Source: JABMQW01 sp964439935 (lineage in GTDB: Bacteria > Fidelibacterota > Marinisomatia > Marinisomatales > TCS56). From it: a stretch of 64,000 bases of DNA. Below are positions 7,492 through 16,608 of the stretch, piece after piece; the first letter of the stretch is position 1; each line of letters begins with the position of its first letter. Below the pieces are notes generated by a model. The model did no database searches and had not been told where the DNA came from. It saw nothing but the letters and a program-made list of their open reading frames with translations. A program made the position numbers and the translations under genes. Where the stretch lies: the NCBI GenBank assembly GCA_964439935.1, contig CAYTPW010000001.1, forward strand, positions 366,776 to 430,775. The letters run 5' to 3'.

Positions 7492-8459
7492 AGAATTTTC
7501 TTTATCTCAGAATCCAATACCGGTGTAACCGTAAATAGATCACCAACAATACCATAAGTGGCGGATTTGAAAATTGGGGCTTCAGCATCCTTATTGATGG
7601 CGACAATAATTTTACTGGAAGACATCCCTGCCAGATGCTGAATCGCACCGGATATACCACAGGCGATGTATAATTTGGGCGATACCGTTTTTCCGGTTTG
7701 GCCAACCTGATCGCCATGAGGTCGCCAACCGGCATCAACAGCTGCGCGACTGGCTCCAACAGCTGCTCCGAGGGTATCAGCCAGAGCTTCAATTATATTA
7801 TAATTCTCCGGGCCACCCATACCTCGGCCACCGGAAACGATGATATCGGCTTCTGTGAGTTCGGGGCGAGTTGCAGAGGATGTTTTGAACTCAGTTACTT
7901 TAACGGCATAAGCCGACTGGTCAAGACCTGCATCTATTTCTTCTATCACTGTTTCGGCGGCACTTTCTACTATCGGGTAACTGTTGGGACGCATTGAAAG
8001 AAAGGCAGTTGTGTCATCAATTGCGATATTCATCAAAGCTCTTCCGGCAAAAACCGGGCGCTGTATTTTGAGGATTGATCCAGCATAATCTATTTGTGTA
8101 CAATCGGTATAAACAGATTTTCCAGCCAGCCCGGCAACTGCCGGAGCCAAGTCGCGTCCGGTAGCAGAAGCGGCAAATAGTACCACGTCAGGGTGAATAT
8201 GCTCAATCAAAGAATGGATTGTCTTGGCATATGCGGTTGTAGAATAATTAGCCAGGTTTGAATCAGTAAATATCCGGGCACTTTTCACACCAAATTGACC
8301 CAGATCACCAGCGCATCCTGCAGCATCAGGTCCAATTATAATACCGATTACTTCACCACTGCTTTGATCTGCCAGGCGTTTGGCTATTGTGGCCAGTTCC
8401 CCGGCTGTTTTACGAAGTTTTCCATTCCGTTGTTCTGCAAAGAATAATATTGTGGCCAT
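7488..8459 (-). CDS. etfA: Electron transfer flavoprotein alpha subunit
   Basis: This 323-residue protein has the ETF-alpha layout. The N-terminal domain (ILFFAEQRNGKLRKTAGELA, LFAASATGRDLAPAVAG) is followed by the FAD-binding C-terminal half with DIIVSGGRGMGGPENY, GASRAAVDAGW, QVGQTGKTVSPKLYIACGIS and QHLAGMSSSKIIVAINKD. It shuttles electrons between acyl-CoA dehydrogenases or other flavoproteins and the quinone or ferredoxin pool. The gene follows etfB with a one-base stop/start overlap. The partner dehydrogenase is not in the window. Fatty-acid or propionyl-CoA pathways nearby are possible clients. Confidence 0.95.
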   Translation of the reverse strand: MATILFFAEQRNGKLRKTAGELATIAKRLADQSSGEVIGIIIGPDAAGCAGDLGQFGVKSARIFTDSNLANYSTTAYAKTIHSLIEHIHPDVVLFAASATGRDLAPAVAGLAGKSVYTDCTQIDYAGSILKIQRPVFAGRALMNIAIDDTTAFLSMRPNSYPIVESAAETVIEEIDAGLDQSAYAVKVTEFKTSSATRPELTEADIIVSGGRGMGGPENYNIIEALADTLGAAVGASRAAVDAGWRPHGDQVGQTGKTVSPKLYIACGISGAIQHLAGMSSSKIIVAINKDAEAPIFKSATYGIVGDLFTVTPVLDSEIKKIL

Positions 8460-9211
8460 CAGATTACTTTAGCCTCCTCCCTGAGTAGTTTTACAAGTTC
8501 AGGCACGGCATCGGGACCCTCTCCGACGATACGTCCTTCTGCTTTTTGAGGTGGGTACTCGAATGAATCGATTTCAGGAGCTATACCTCCTTCACTGGAT
8601 TCTATCTCTTCGATGGGTTTTTTCTTAGCCATCATAATCCCCTTCAAGTTAGGATAGCGTGGCTCGTTGAGTCCTTTCTCGCAGGTTAAAACTGCCGGTA
8701 ATTGACAGACAACCGTTTCAGATCCGCCTTCAACTTCTCGGACCGCTGATACTTGATTGTCGTTCAGGGTTAATTCAACTACAGAAGAAATTATTGGCAG
8801 TCCTAAATCCATTGCTAGCAATGAACCAACTTGTTGCGCTTCAGTGTCGACTGATTTTTTGCCACACAAAATCAAATCATAATCATGCTCCTTGATAACT
8901 TGTGACAGTTGTTTGGCAACAGCCTGCGAATCCATAAAACGGTTATCATCTGAACTGACCAGAACCGCCTTATCAGCACCCATAGCAAGACCGGTGCGTA
9001 ATGCAGTTGACGCGCCACTTGGACCAAGTGTTATCAGGGTGATCTCTCCCCCGTGTGCTTCTTTTAACTGTAAAGCTGCTTCAATTGCAAATTCATCATA
9101 GGGATTGACAATAAAATTGATGGAAGACTCATCAAAATGCTTCCTGTCATCCGCTATCCGTACTTTTGCTTCTGTGTCCGGTACTTGCTTGACAAGGACT
9201 GTGATATTCAC
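8459..9211 (-). CDS. etfB: Electron transfer flavoprotein beta subunit
   Basis: This is a 250-residue ETF-beta protein. Visible segments are NITVLVKQVPDTEAKVRI at the N-terminus, NPYDEFAIEAALQLKEAHGG, GADKAVLVSSDDNRFMDSQA, DLILCGKKSVDTEAQQVGS and the signature VREVEGGSETVVCQLPAVLT with EPRYPNLKGIMMAKKKP. It pairs with EtfA, encoded directly downstream. The length and motifs are those of ordinary ETF. Whether it takes part in bifurcation needs the partner dehydrogenase. The start at 9211 follows a purine-rich AAGGAG-like site. Confidence 0.95.
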   Translation of the reverse strand: MNITVLVKQVPDTEAKVRIADDRKHFDESSINFIVNPYDEFAIEAALQLKEAHGGEITLITLGPSGASTALRTGLAMGADKAVLVSSDDNRFMDSQAVAKQLSQVIKEHDYDLILCGKKSVDTEAQQVGSLLAMDLGLPIISSVVELTLNDNQVSAVREVEGGSETVVCQLPAVLTCEKGLNEPRYPNLKGIMMAKKKPIEEIESSEGGIAPEIDSFEYPPQKAEGRIVGEGPDAVPELVKLLREEAKVI

Positions 9212-9409
9212 GTCATGTCTCCTTGGTTATATAGTGATATTGGAATGAATGAGCAGATAAGAATAAATCTAAGATAATACCTTGAGAATCTTGTTGAAAT
9301 TTACCGACCTGCTGGTCTATTATCAAGCCAGAAGCATGAAGATGAACCGGATTATTGTCGCTGGTGAAATTTTCTATGTCCGGCTGGTAATATTATTTCT
9401 TATCCAAAT

Positions 9410-10996
9410 ATGAAAAGAGCAAATCTGACAATCCGCGCCCGTTCGAATGAAGGAGTGATTTTTACTGGTAAAAGTGAAGCTGTGGATATGGTAAGAGAAG
9501 CGATCTATCAGCGGTTATCAGTGGAATATAATGATTTTTCACGTAGGGATTTCATAGCTTTCAGACATGGTCGGCTGAATCCATCCCGCGCTGCACAGAT
9601 TATCAATACCTATCAAAACTATATTTATTGTGATCCTTCCGTTGGAAAAGGAATTTTCCTGAAAATATTATTCGATGAGACGACAACCTGGGAAGGACAG
9701 TATTCCCAATCTGTTAATCCGGACTGGTTTGCCCGCCACGTGTACGGCCTGGATATTGATAATAATATGATTGAGTACTGTTCAAATAATTTAAAACCCA
9801 GACTATTATTGAAATGTGGTGATTTTTTAAATGCTCAGTTACCGGTTCCACCCGATATTATTATTGCTAATCCACCTTATATTCGCCAGGAATTGCTTCG
9901 CCAGGAATACAAAAATTATATTTTGGAAGCAGCTCGTCGGGAATGGCCGGAAATAAAAATTTCAGCGCGTACCAATCTCTTTCAGTATTTCATTCTTAAA
10001 GCAGCTCAAATATTGGCGCCGGATGGCGTTATGACTTTTATCGCACCAAATAGCTGGCTCGATAGTGATTTTGGCGGTAGTCTGCGCAATCTTTTTACCA
10101 ATAAGATTCAACTCCTCTCAATGCACGAGTCATCGAAGAAACGTCATTTTTCAGCTGATGTAAACACATTGATTTTTGCCGCTCGAAAAAAGCATCCGGT
10201 ACTGGCCAATACAATTGAATTATATCAGGAAAAAAATAAAACTGTTATTGCTCAGCAGGATTTAAACCAATGCAACCTGAGTTGGTATGGTACCTTTTTT
10301 CGCTGTCCTGATTGGCTTCGGAATATCCTGGGTACTAGTAAAGCATGGTTGCCGATTGGTCGGCAAATTAAGGTGAGTACGGGAATAATTACCGGCAACA
10401 ATCAATATTATTATACAAAATCAAAAACAACCGTCGATGCAATCCCGGCTATTCGCTCACCTAAGGATGCGTCAGGGATAGAGTTCCGATCTGATAGTGC
10501 GCGATACTGGTTGAAAACCAAACCTGCCAAATTCAAGATTCGCAGAGCTCCTTTGCTTTGGGTCGACCTGCGGGGTGGACGTCACCTGGTTGTTTGGAAT
10601 CGTGATAATCTGCCGTTTGAGCATACATTTTACGGATTGACACCACTTGTTGATTCCAGTCACCGGGAATGGGCATTGATCTTGAATTCTACTTGGATCT
10701 GGTTAATGATTGAAATATTCGGTCGGAAAAGTCTGGGTGGCGGCGCGGTACGAATGGTGAAAACAGATTTGATGAAATTACCACTGCCAATTTTTGACAA
10801 ACTACCGGTCTCAAAGTTGGATGATAGTATTTTGAAACGTCCGATCTTAAACTGGCACCATGAGCTAGACCAGCCTGATCGCTGCGAACTTGATTTAATT
10901 GTATTTCGATCACTGGGATTGGAGCAGCATTATCAGGAATGTATACAGCTGTTAATGGATCTTATGGAGCAGCGTGAGAGCAAAAGCAAGCGGTGA
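9410..10996 (+). CDS. N6-adenine DNA methyltransferase with TaqI-like specificity domain
   Basis: This 528-residue class I SAM-dependent methyltransferase carries the SAM-binding motif I CDPSVGKGIFL (about residues 73-83) and the catalytic NPPY motif in DIIIANPPYIRQE (about 153-165), diagnostic of N6-adenine methylation. The C-terminal half has a TaqI-type target-recognition region (IKVSTGIITGNNQYYYTKSK, LLWVDLRGGRHLVVWN, FGRKSLGGGAVRMVKTDL). The order of motif I, motif IV and target domain is gamma-like, as in Eco57I/TaqI enzymes. Its stop overlaps the start of the next gene (GTGA), so the pair forms a two-gene unit that may be a restriction-modification system. Confidence 0.88.
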   Translation: MKRANLTIRARSNEGVIFTGKSEAVDMVREAIYQRLSVEYNDFSRRDFIAFRHGRLNPSRAAQIINTYQNYIYCDPSVGKGIFLKILFDETTTWEGQYSQSVNPDWFARHVYGLDIDNNMIEYCSNNLKPRLLLKCGDFLNAQLPVPPDIIIANPPYIRQELLRQEYKNYILEAARREWPEIKISARTNLFQYFILKAAQILAPDGVMTFIAPNSWLDSDFGGSLRNLFTNKIQLLSMHESSKKRHFSADVNTLIFAARKKHPVLANTIELYQEKNKTVIAQQDLNQCNLSWYGTFFRCPDWLRNILGTSKAWLPIGRQIKVSTGIITGNNQYYYTKSKTTVDAIPAIRSPKDASGIEFRSDSARYWLKTKPAKFKIRRAPLLWVDLRGGRHLVVWNRDNLPFEHTFYGLTPLVDSSHREWALILNSTWIWLMIEIFGRKSLGGGAVRMVKTDLMKLPLPIFDKLPVSKLDDSILKRPILNWHHELDQPDRCELDLIVFRSLGLEQHYQECIQLLMDLMEQRESKSKR

Positions 10997-11511
10997 AGCG
11001 ACCTAGCCTGTACCAGCGGCACGAGAGCAGTTTATTGAATTTCACAGAACTGTTTAATTCCGCCAAAGATGGACTGCCAATTGTTATGCAAATTTACCAG
11101 ACCGAGAATTTTCGTGATGATGGCGTTATTGTAAATACCCGTACCGGACGACGCATAAGTTTCGATTGGGAATTCCGCGCTAAATATTTCAGTAGGGGGA
11201 AGTTCAGTTTTAAGGAATTACGGCAATTCGAGCGCAAGATAAAGAAGGCAGAGATCGGGCTGTCTCTGCAATGTGACCGGGAAGAAACGGCTGTGCTGGT
11301 GGCATGGCACGCGGATTGGCTGGAATCGGAACCGATTCCCGTTAAACTGTCAACTGATTTCAAGTGGAGCGAAAACAATTTAGTACGCGGTACAACGAAT
11401 TTTAAAATCTATACTTATGATCAAATCAACGATATTCGTGCAATGCTATTCCGCGCACTCAAAAAAGATCAATTTAACCATTTGGCTTTTTCTGATAATC
11501 AGGAAGACTAA
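10993..11511 (+). CDS. Unknown protein coupled to the DNA methyltransferase, candidate restriction partner
   Basis: The 172-residue product starts at GTG 10993, overlapping the methyltransferase stop by 4 bp. I do not recognise the family. Its central part, ISFDWEFRAKYFSRGKFSF followed by LRQFERKIKKAEIGLSLQC and a hydrophobic strand AVLVAWHADWL, has the alternating strand and charged pattern seen in small nucleases. A lone E and K in EFRAK could stand for a diverged ExK core. That is a weak structural guess. Position and coupling suggest a restriction endonuclease, a specificity or control protein, or an inhibitor acting with the methyltransferase. Confidence 0.6.
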   Translation: MKRPSLYQRHESSLLNFTELFNSAKDGLPIVMQIYQTENFRDDGVIVNTRTGRRISFDWEFRAKYFSRGKFSFKELRQFERKIKKAEIGLSLQCDREETAVLVAWHADWLESEPIPVKLSTDFKWSENNLVRGTTNFKIYTYDQINDIRAMLFRALKKDQFNHLAFSDNQED

Positions 11512-11611
11512 TCCGGTTTATCCATGAGGGTCACGCTGGCGGAAGATCGGCGGTTGATATAATTTATTCGCTGGGATTAACTATTGTGGGAAATTCGTTA
11601 AAAACCGTTAT

Positions 11612-12034
11612 TTAATCCAGATGGATTAATTCAATCCCCAGCTCTCGGGCATGCTCTTTGATACGCTCATCCCGGTAGAATTCGCCAAAATAGATTTTCT
11701 TGATTCCGGCATTAGCGATCATCTTAAAGCAATTATAGCAGGGTGAGGCGGTTACGAAGATTTCGGCATTTTCGATTTGAACCCCATTGCGGGCAGCCTG
11801 CACGATGGCATTAGCCTCGGCATGGATCGTTCTGACACAATGGTCGTTTTCCATCTCGTGTCCCACTTCTTCGCAGTGGGGTAAGCCCCGCAGACTGCCA
11901 TTATAACCGGTGGACAGGATCGATTTTTCACGCACGATCACAGCACCGATGTTTTTTCGATCACAGGTGGATCGTGTCGCCACTTCGTGGGCAATATTCA
12001 TGAAATATTGTTCCCAGGATACTCTATGTTCCAT
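11612..12034 (-). CDS. dCMP deaminase family protein
   Basis: This 140-residue zinc-dependent cytidine/deoxycytidylate deaminase has the catalytic HAE motif in TIHAEANAIVQAARNG and the second zinc motif SPCYNCFKMI. The N-terminal segment WEQYFMNIAHEVATRSTC and GAVIVREKSILSTGYNG are typical of dCMP deaminase (ComEB-type). It makes dUMP from dCMP for thymidylate synthesis. It is a single gene, with a short spacer to the divergent lipoprotein gene and no clear operon partner. Confidence 0.92.
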   Translation of the reverse strand: MEHRVSWEQYFMNIAHEVATRSTCDRKNIGAVIVREKSILSTGYNGSLRGLPHCEEVGHEMENDHCVRTIHAEANAIVQAARNGVQIENAEIFVTASPCYNCFKMIANAGIKKIYFGEFYRDERIKEHARELGIELIHLD

Positions 12035-12163
12035 ATCAGAATGCTATCTCAAATTGAATAATGTTAAGGACAGTGAATCGGTTGTATAAATTTACAAATA
12101 ACCTTGTTGTCTAATTGAATTGATTTTAATTTAGTGCTGCTTAAAATATTACGGGAGAATTTT

Positions 12164-13042
12164 ATGCTTAAATTGAAAAAAACCTTATTGTTTGTATTGA
12201 TGTTATCACTAGCTGTTACTATTCAGCTGACATTTCCGGCCTGTGAAGAGGACGGTGATAATGGTGACATCCATGAAATAGATATTCTGGAGCCGACAAA
12301 TGATTATGAAGTAATTGTACAAATTCTTGGCATTGGCAGCATGGGCTGTTCTATGGGTGAAGTGATATTAAACGGATCTGCAGTGCTGGATGCCGAAGTG
12401 AAAATAAATAGTACGGAATTAGTTTACGATGAAGATGTAGAGACCTATATGGACGAGTCTAACACAATTACCTATACCGCAGGGACGGAGTATAATTTGA
12501 GTATTAAACACAACGGGAATACAATTGCCACTGGCTATGCAGTGATGCCTTCTATCCCCACGATAAATAATATATCCAGTCCCCATTCACACACTTTAAA
12601 TACCGATCTCGAGTTGGAGTGGAACAATGTTACCAACGCATCATCAATTCTGGTTACAGTTCAACACGAGGATACAGTTACATGGGAGGATGAAATATAT
12701 CAATCCGGATTGATATCTGGTGAGGCAACCGGATTCACAATTCCCGGTTCATTTTTTGATTCCAATGGAGAATATGTACTCACAGTTGAAGCTTACTATG
12801 GACTTGCGGAAGGTCTTGATATGGATGATATCGACAGTACTAAAGGATATAACATTGATGGTCCTGCCGGAGTATTCATGGCCGCTACTGTATTTCCGTC
12901 CGATTTGAGCAGTGAAGGTTTTCTGATCCGAATCGGATCCCAATCAGCTACCCTGGGAAAACAAGTTGTAAATAAATTGTCCTACCGGGAGCTGGTCACA
13001 CGAAATCGTGATCGGTTCCTGAAAGCGTTCAGGAAAAAATAA
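12164..13042 (+). CDS. Putative lipoprotein with beta-sandwich domain, function unknown
   Basis: The start at 12164 is preferred over an upstream frame because GGGAG lies 5-9 bp before this ATG and the protein then begins with a clean signal peptide (MLKLKKTLLFVLMLSLAVTI). A lipobox-like LTFPAC precedes an acidic stretch EEDGDNGD. The rest (about 292 residues in total) is beta-rich and Thr/Ser/Asn-rich, suggesting one or two immunoglobulin-like domains (for example NTDLELEWNNVTNASSILVT). The C-terminus is basic, KLSYRELVTRNRDRFLKAFR. It is probably anchored in the outer membrane or periplasm. No catalytic motif is visible. Confidence 0.65.
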   Translation: MLKLKKTLLFVLMLSLAVTIQLTFPACEEDGDNGDIHEIDILEPTNDYEVIVQILGIGSMGCSMGEVILNGSAVLDAEVKINSTELVYDEDVETYMDESNTITYTAGTEYNLSIKHNGNTIATGYAVMPSIPTINNISSPHSHTLNTDLELEWNNVTNASSILVTVQHEDTVTWEDEIYQSGLISGEATGFTIPGSFFDSNGEYVLTVEAYYGLAEGLDMDDIDSTKGYNIDGPAGVFMAATVFPSDLSSEGFLIRIGSQSATLGKQVVNKLSYRELVTRNRDRFLKAFRKK

Positions 13043-13051
13043 GCGGTCGAA

Positions 13052-14275
13052 TCAAGTTAAAAACCGGATCGTTTTTCGGATACTGTCTATTAGTATTTCG
13101 ATTTCTGACCGTGTATTATAAAAATACAGACTGACCCGCGATGTAGCCGGAACGCCAATTTTTTGCAGAGCTGGCTGGGCGCAATGGTGGCCGGCTCGAA
13201 TCGCCACTCCTTCCTCATCGAGAAATTGAGCGAGGTCATGGGGATGGACTTTATCGATGTTAAAACTGATCACCGGTCCGCGCTGAGTGGCTCTGCCATG
13301 GATTTTTAATCCATCTATTCCAGCTAAACGTTTCAGGGTGTAGCCGGTCAGTTCTTTTTCGTATTCTCCGATCGCGTCAAATCCCAGATGGACGAGATAA
13401 TCGATGGCCGTATCGAGACCAATAACTTGAGCGATCTTTGGTGTTCCCGCCTCGAATTTCCAGGGAATCTCGTTCCAGGTGGACTTTTCCATTGTGACCG
13501 TTCGGATCATTTCACCACCGCCGAGAAAAGGTGGCATCTGCTCCAGTATTTCCGGCTGGCCGTATAAAACACCCACACCGGTGGGACCCAGCATTTTATG
13601 GCCGGAAAATGCCAGGAAATCGCAGTTCAGCTCAGTAACGTTCACCGGATTGTGTGGCACACTTTGCGCTGCATCTACTACTGTGATTGCCCCAACTTGG
13701 CGAGCCATCTCGATAATTTGTTTGGCAGGATTAATAGTACCGAAAACATTGGAATGCTGGATAAAGGCCACCAGTTTGGTTCTGGCCGTAAAATATTGAT
13801 CGGGATCAGTCAGGTCCAGTACTCCATCAGCGGTGATCGGGATAAATTTTAACGTAGCGCCTGTGTCGCGGGCAATCAGTTGCCAGGGAATCAGATTGGA
13901 ATGGTGCTCCATTTCAGTAACCAGGATTTCATCGCCCGGTTGTAAATTATGTCGACCCCAGGCATTGGCCACCAAATTGATCGATTCGGTCGTTCCGCTG
14001 GTAAAGATTATCGAGCGGGGGTCAGGGGAGTTGATCAGGCGTGCCACTTTATCGCGGGTCGCTTCGTAGGCTGCCGTAGCTTCAGCGGCATGCTGATAAA
14101 GAGCGCGATGGACATTGGCGTTATATTCGCAATAAAATTTGTTTACCGTATCAATAACCGATTGCGGTTTATGGGTAGTGGCAGCATTATCGAGATAAAC
14201 TAACGGCTTACCATGAACCTGTTGTCGGAGATTGGGAAAATCAGCCCGAACTTTTTGAATATCAAATGTCATCAA
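13052..14275 (-). CDS. sufS: Cysteine desulfurase SufS
   Basis: This 407-residue PLP enzyme supplies sulfur for iron-sulfur cluster assembly. The PLP lysine is K227 in FLAFSGHKMLGPTG. HH and aspartate contacts are seen in EMEHHSNLIPW and TVVDAAQSVPH. The persulfide cysteine lies in GHHCAQPAL near residue 365. Group II (SufS/CsdA) character is shown by the short loop before that cysteine. It is the last gene of the suf operon. Its ATG overlaps the sufT stop, and either of the first two Met codons may be used. Confidence 0.95.
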   Translation of the reverse strand: MMTFDIQKVRADFPNLRQQVHGKPLVYLDNAATTHKPQSVIDTVNKFYCEYNANVHRALYQHAAEATAAYEATRDKVARLINSPDPRSIIFTSGTTESINLVANAWGRHNLQPGDEILVTEMEHHSNLIPWQLIARDTGATLKFIPITADGVLDLTDPDQYFTARTKLVAFIQHSNVFGTINPAKQIIEMARQVGAITVVDAAQSVPHNPVNVTELNCDFLAFSGHKMLGPTGVGVLYGQPEILEQMPPFLGGGEMIRTVTMEKSTWNEIPWKFEAGTPKIAQVIGLDTAIDYLVHLGFDAIGEYEKELTGYTLKRLAGIDGLKIHGRATQRGPVISFNIDKVHPHDLAQFLDEEGVAIRAGHHCAQPALQKIGVPATSRVSLYFYNTRSEIEILIDSIRKTIRFLT

Positions 14276-14823
14276 AATATACCCAGCTCAAGCCGGGCGG
14301 TATCAGACATCATCTCCCGATTCCAGAGCGGTTCCCAGACCAGTTCAACATTGGCTGCAGTTATACCCGGAACCATCAGAGCTTTCTTTTTAACATCGGC
14401 GGCAATATAATCTCCCATACCGCAACCGGGGGCGGTGAGCGTCATTTTGATGTCGACTTTATAATTGCAATTATCAATGGATTTAATTTGCATATCGTAG
14501 ATCAATCCCAGATCCACAACATTGACCGGGATTTCTGGATCATAACAGGTTTTCAGGCTGGTGAGAACAGCATATTCATCGGGCGTTTGTTGTGCTTCGC
14601 AAGGATCAGTCTCAGACTGATTTGTGATAGTTTCCTTGCCAATTGCGTCACCATCCCTTCCAGCGATCTGGGCCAGGTTACCGTTCAACATCAGGGTATA
14701 ATTGCCACCCAAAGCCTGGGTTATGAAAGCTATTTCACCATTTTTGATTGTGATCGGATCTCCTGATGGAATAGCTACTGCAGCACAGTCGCGATTGAAG
14801 GTTACTCGTTCGTTATTCTGCAT
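14272..14823 (-). CDS. sufT: SufT, DUF59/MIP18 Fe-S assembly factor
   Basis: This 183-residue protein has an N-terminal SufT-specific region (AVAIPSGDPITIKNGEIAFI, GGNYTLMLNG) and a C-terminal DUF59 domain with SLKTCYDPEIPVNVVDLGLIY and TLTAPGCGMGDYIAADV, whose cysteine is the conserved one. SufT helps deliver Fe-S clusters to targets in systems lacking other carriers. It lies between sufU and sufS, with 4 bp to sufU and a 4-bp overlap with sufS, the typical suf context. Confidence 0.9.
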   Translation of the reverse strand: MQNNERVTFNRDCAAVAIPSGDPITIKNGEIAFITQALGGNYTLMLNGNLAQIAGRDGDAIGKETITNQSETDPCEAQQTPDEYAVLTSLKTCYDPEIPVNVVDLGLIYDMQIKSIDNCNYKVDIKMTLTAPGCGMGDYIAADVKKKALMVPGITAANVELVWEPLWNREMMSDTARLELGIF

Positions 14824-14827
14824 AATT

Positions 14828-15277
14828 CTATTCGGTTGAATGAACTTCGGATTGATCAGTCGAATTGAATGAGTTGACTACCGTATGCCAGGGTAGAATA
14901 GCACATTTCACTCGCACCGGATATTTATGAACGCCGGCCAGCACAGCCAATTTGCCCATCTCATCAATATTATACTCACCGGTTTTGATCATGTGCTGAA
15001 ATTTATCAAAAATTGACTGTGCTTCAGTGATCGACTTACCTTTTAATATTGTGGTCATAATTGATGTCGATGCTTTTGAGATTGCGCAACCCTGCCCCTG
15101 AAAACTGATATCTTTAATAACATCATCTTCCACATTCAAATAAAGTGTGATCTGGTCACCACACAGAGGATTATGTCCATCGGCAGTGCGATTGGCATCA
15201 CTCAGTATTTTAAAATTGTGGGGATGCTGGCTGTGATCCAGGATCAGTGACTGGTATAGATCGCGCAGTTCATCCAT
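14828..15277 (-). CDS. sufU: SufU-type Fe-S scaffold / sulfur acceptor
   Basis: This 149-residue NifU/IscU-like protein keeps all three zinc/cluster cysteines, in HNPLCGDQITLY, GQGCAISKAS and RVKCAILPWH. It accepts persulfide sulfur from SufS. The spacing between the first and second cysteines is that of SufU rather than IscU. It sits between sufD (one-base stop/start contact at 15277) and sufT in the same operon. The short C-terminal tail is acidic and polar (STDQSEVHSTE). Confidence 0.93.
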   Translation of the reverse strand: MDELRDLYQSLILDHSQHPHNFKILSDANRTADGHNPLCGDQITLYLNVEDDVIKDISFQGQGCAISKASTSIMTTILKGKSITEAQSIFDKFQHMIKTGEYNIDEMGKLAVLAGVHKYPVRVKCAILPWHTVVNSFNSTDQSEVHSTE

Positions 15278-16608
15278 CAGAAGTCCCCGCGGCCGTTAAT
15301 AAACCAATTGTTGACCATATTTTTTACCAGTTCACGAGTGGTATCATCGGTTATAGAGTCAATTACTTCGTTGGCGAAGCCATTTATCATCAATGTCTGG
15401 GCTTCAGTGGCACTGATACCACGGGATTGTAAATAGAATAAGGCGTCTGGATCTAAAGCACCGGTAGTTGAACCGTGCGAACATTTGACGTCGTCAGCAT
15501 AAATTTCCAATTGGGGATTGCTATTCACCCGGGCTTTGTCTGATAACAACAAATTGCGATTGATCTGACTGGCATCGGTCTTTTGAGCATCGTGCTGGAC
15601 GATTATTTTCCCGTTGAAGACCGCTTGACTTTTGTCATCCAGGATACCTTTGTACAATTCATGGCTAGAACATTCCTTATGTACATGATCAATTGTGGTA
15701 AGATTATCGATCTGTTGATTTCCCCGACCTAAGTACAGACCGCATAATTTTCCGAATGCACCAGCACCTGCAAGTTTAAAATCAAGCTCATTGCGGATTA
15801 ATTGTCCACCGAGTGTTATTACCGTGGATTCAACCCGCGAATCAACTGCTTGTGAAATCTGAGTATGGGATATCTGGTTTCCAGTAACTGCTTCGTTCTG
15901 GATTCGTATGTATTTTATCGCAGTGTTTCGGCTGGCTCGTAGATCAGTAATAATATTGCTAAAATAAGTTCTCTTTCCCAAGCCGATCTGTTGCTCTATC
16001 AAATTGAACCTGGAGTTTTCACCTATGTCAATGAAATTGCGCAGCTGATAGGATTGCTGGTCACCTGTTGGCTTACTGACGTTAATTAATTGCAGCGTAA
16101 ACGATTCGCTTAGATTAGCAGGTATTTCAATCCAGGTACCACTATTGAACAGGGCTGTATTTAAACTGGAGAATGCAGATGTCTCATCAATCTGATATTG
16201 ATTCAGCCGCTCGAATACTTTTCCGGGGTCGGTATTCAGTAAATAAGTCAAGCTGTTTACTTTAACCTGCTCCGGTAAATTTGAGATATCCGATAATTCA
16301 GCTGTATAGTAACTATTCACGAATACCATACGTGGCAAATTGGGCAGATACTCAAAATCCAGATCATCGAAATAGCTAAGTTCAGCCTTCGGAGAGGCGA
16401 CCGAATAAGCCTGCAAGATGGGGCTTAGATTCGTTGAGCGCCATGCCTCTTGCTTGGCCGTAGGCAGGCCTACTGAAAGGAATTTATCCAAAGCCTTCCG
16501 ACGCCGGGATGTCAGGGATCCATTTGATCTTCCGAACATCCGCTGGAATTCATGTTCGTAATGCTTTAAGATATTATTTGTATCGATTGGTTTTGGCATA
16601 TGCTTCAA
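15277..16608 (-). CDS. sufD: SufD, Fe-S scaffold complex subunit
   Basis: This 443-residue SufBD-family protein has the expected N-terminal helical region (MFGRSNGSLTSRRRKALDKF, WRSTNLSPIL) and a long beta-helix core. It ends with the conserved block SHGSTTGALDPDALFYLQSR and GISATEAQTLMINGFANEVI. SufD forms the SufBCD scaffold, where clusters are built using SufC ATPase activity. The ATG overlaps the sufC stop by 4 bp. The histidine near SHGSTTG is retained. Confidence 0.95.
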   Translation of the reverse strand: MKHMPKPIDTNNILKHYEHEFQRMFGRSNGSLTSRRRKALDKFLSVGLPTAKQEAWRSTNLSPILQAYSVASPKAELSYFDDLDFEYLPNLPRMVFVNSYYTAELSDISNLPEQVKVNSLTYLLNTDPGKVFERLNQYQIDETSAFSSLNTALFNSGTWIEIPANLSESFTLQLINVSKPTGDQQSYQLRNFIDIGENSRFNLIEQQIGLGKRTYFSNIITDLRASRNTAIKYIRIQNEAVTGNQISHTQISQAVDSRVESTVITLGGQLIRNELDFKLAGAGAFGKLCGLYLGRGNQQIDNLTTIDHVHKECSSHELYKGILDDKSQAVFNGKIIVQHDAQKTDASQINRNLLLSDKARVNSNPQLEIYADDVKCSHGSTTGALDPDALFYLQSRGISATEAQTLMINGFANEVIDSITDDTTRELVKNMVNNWFINGRGDF

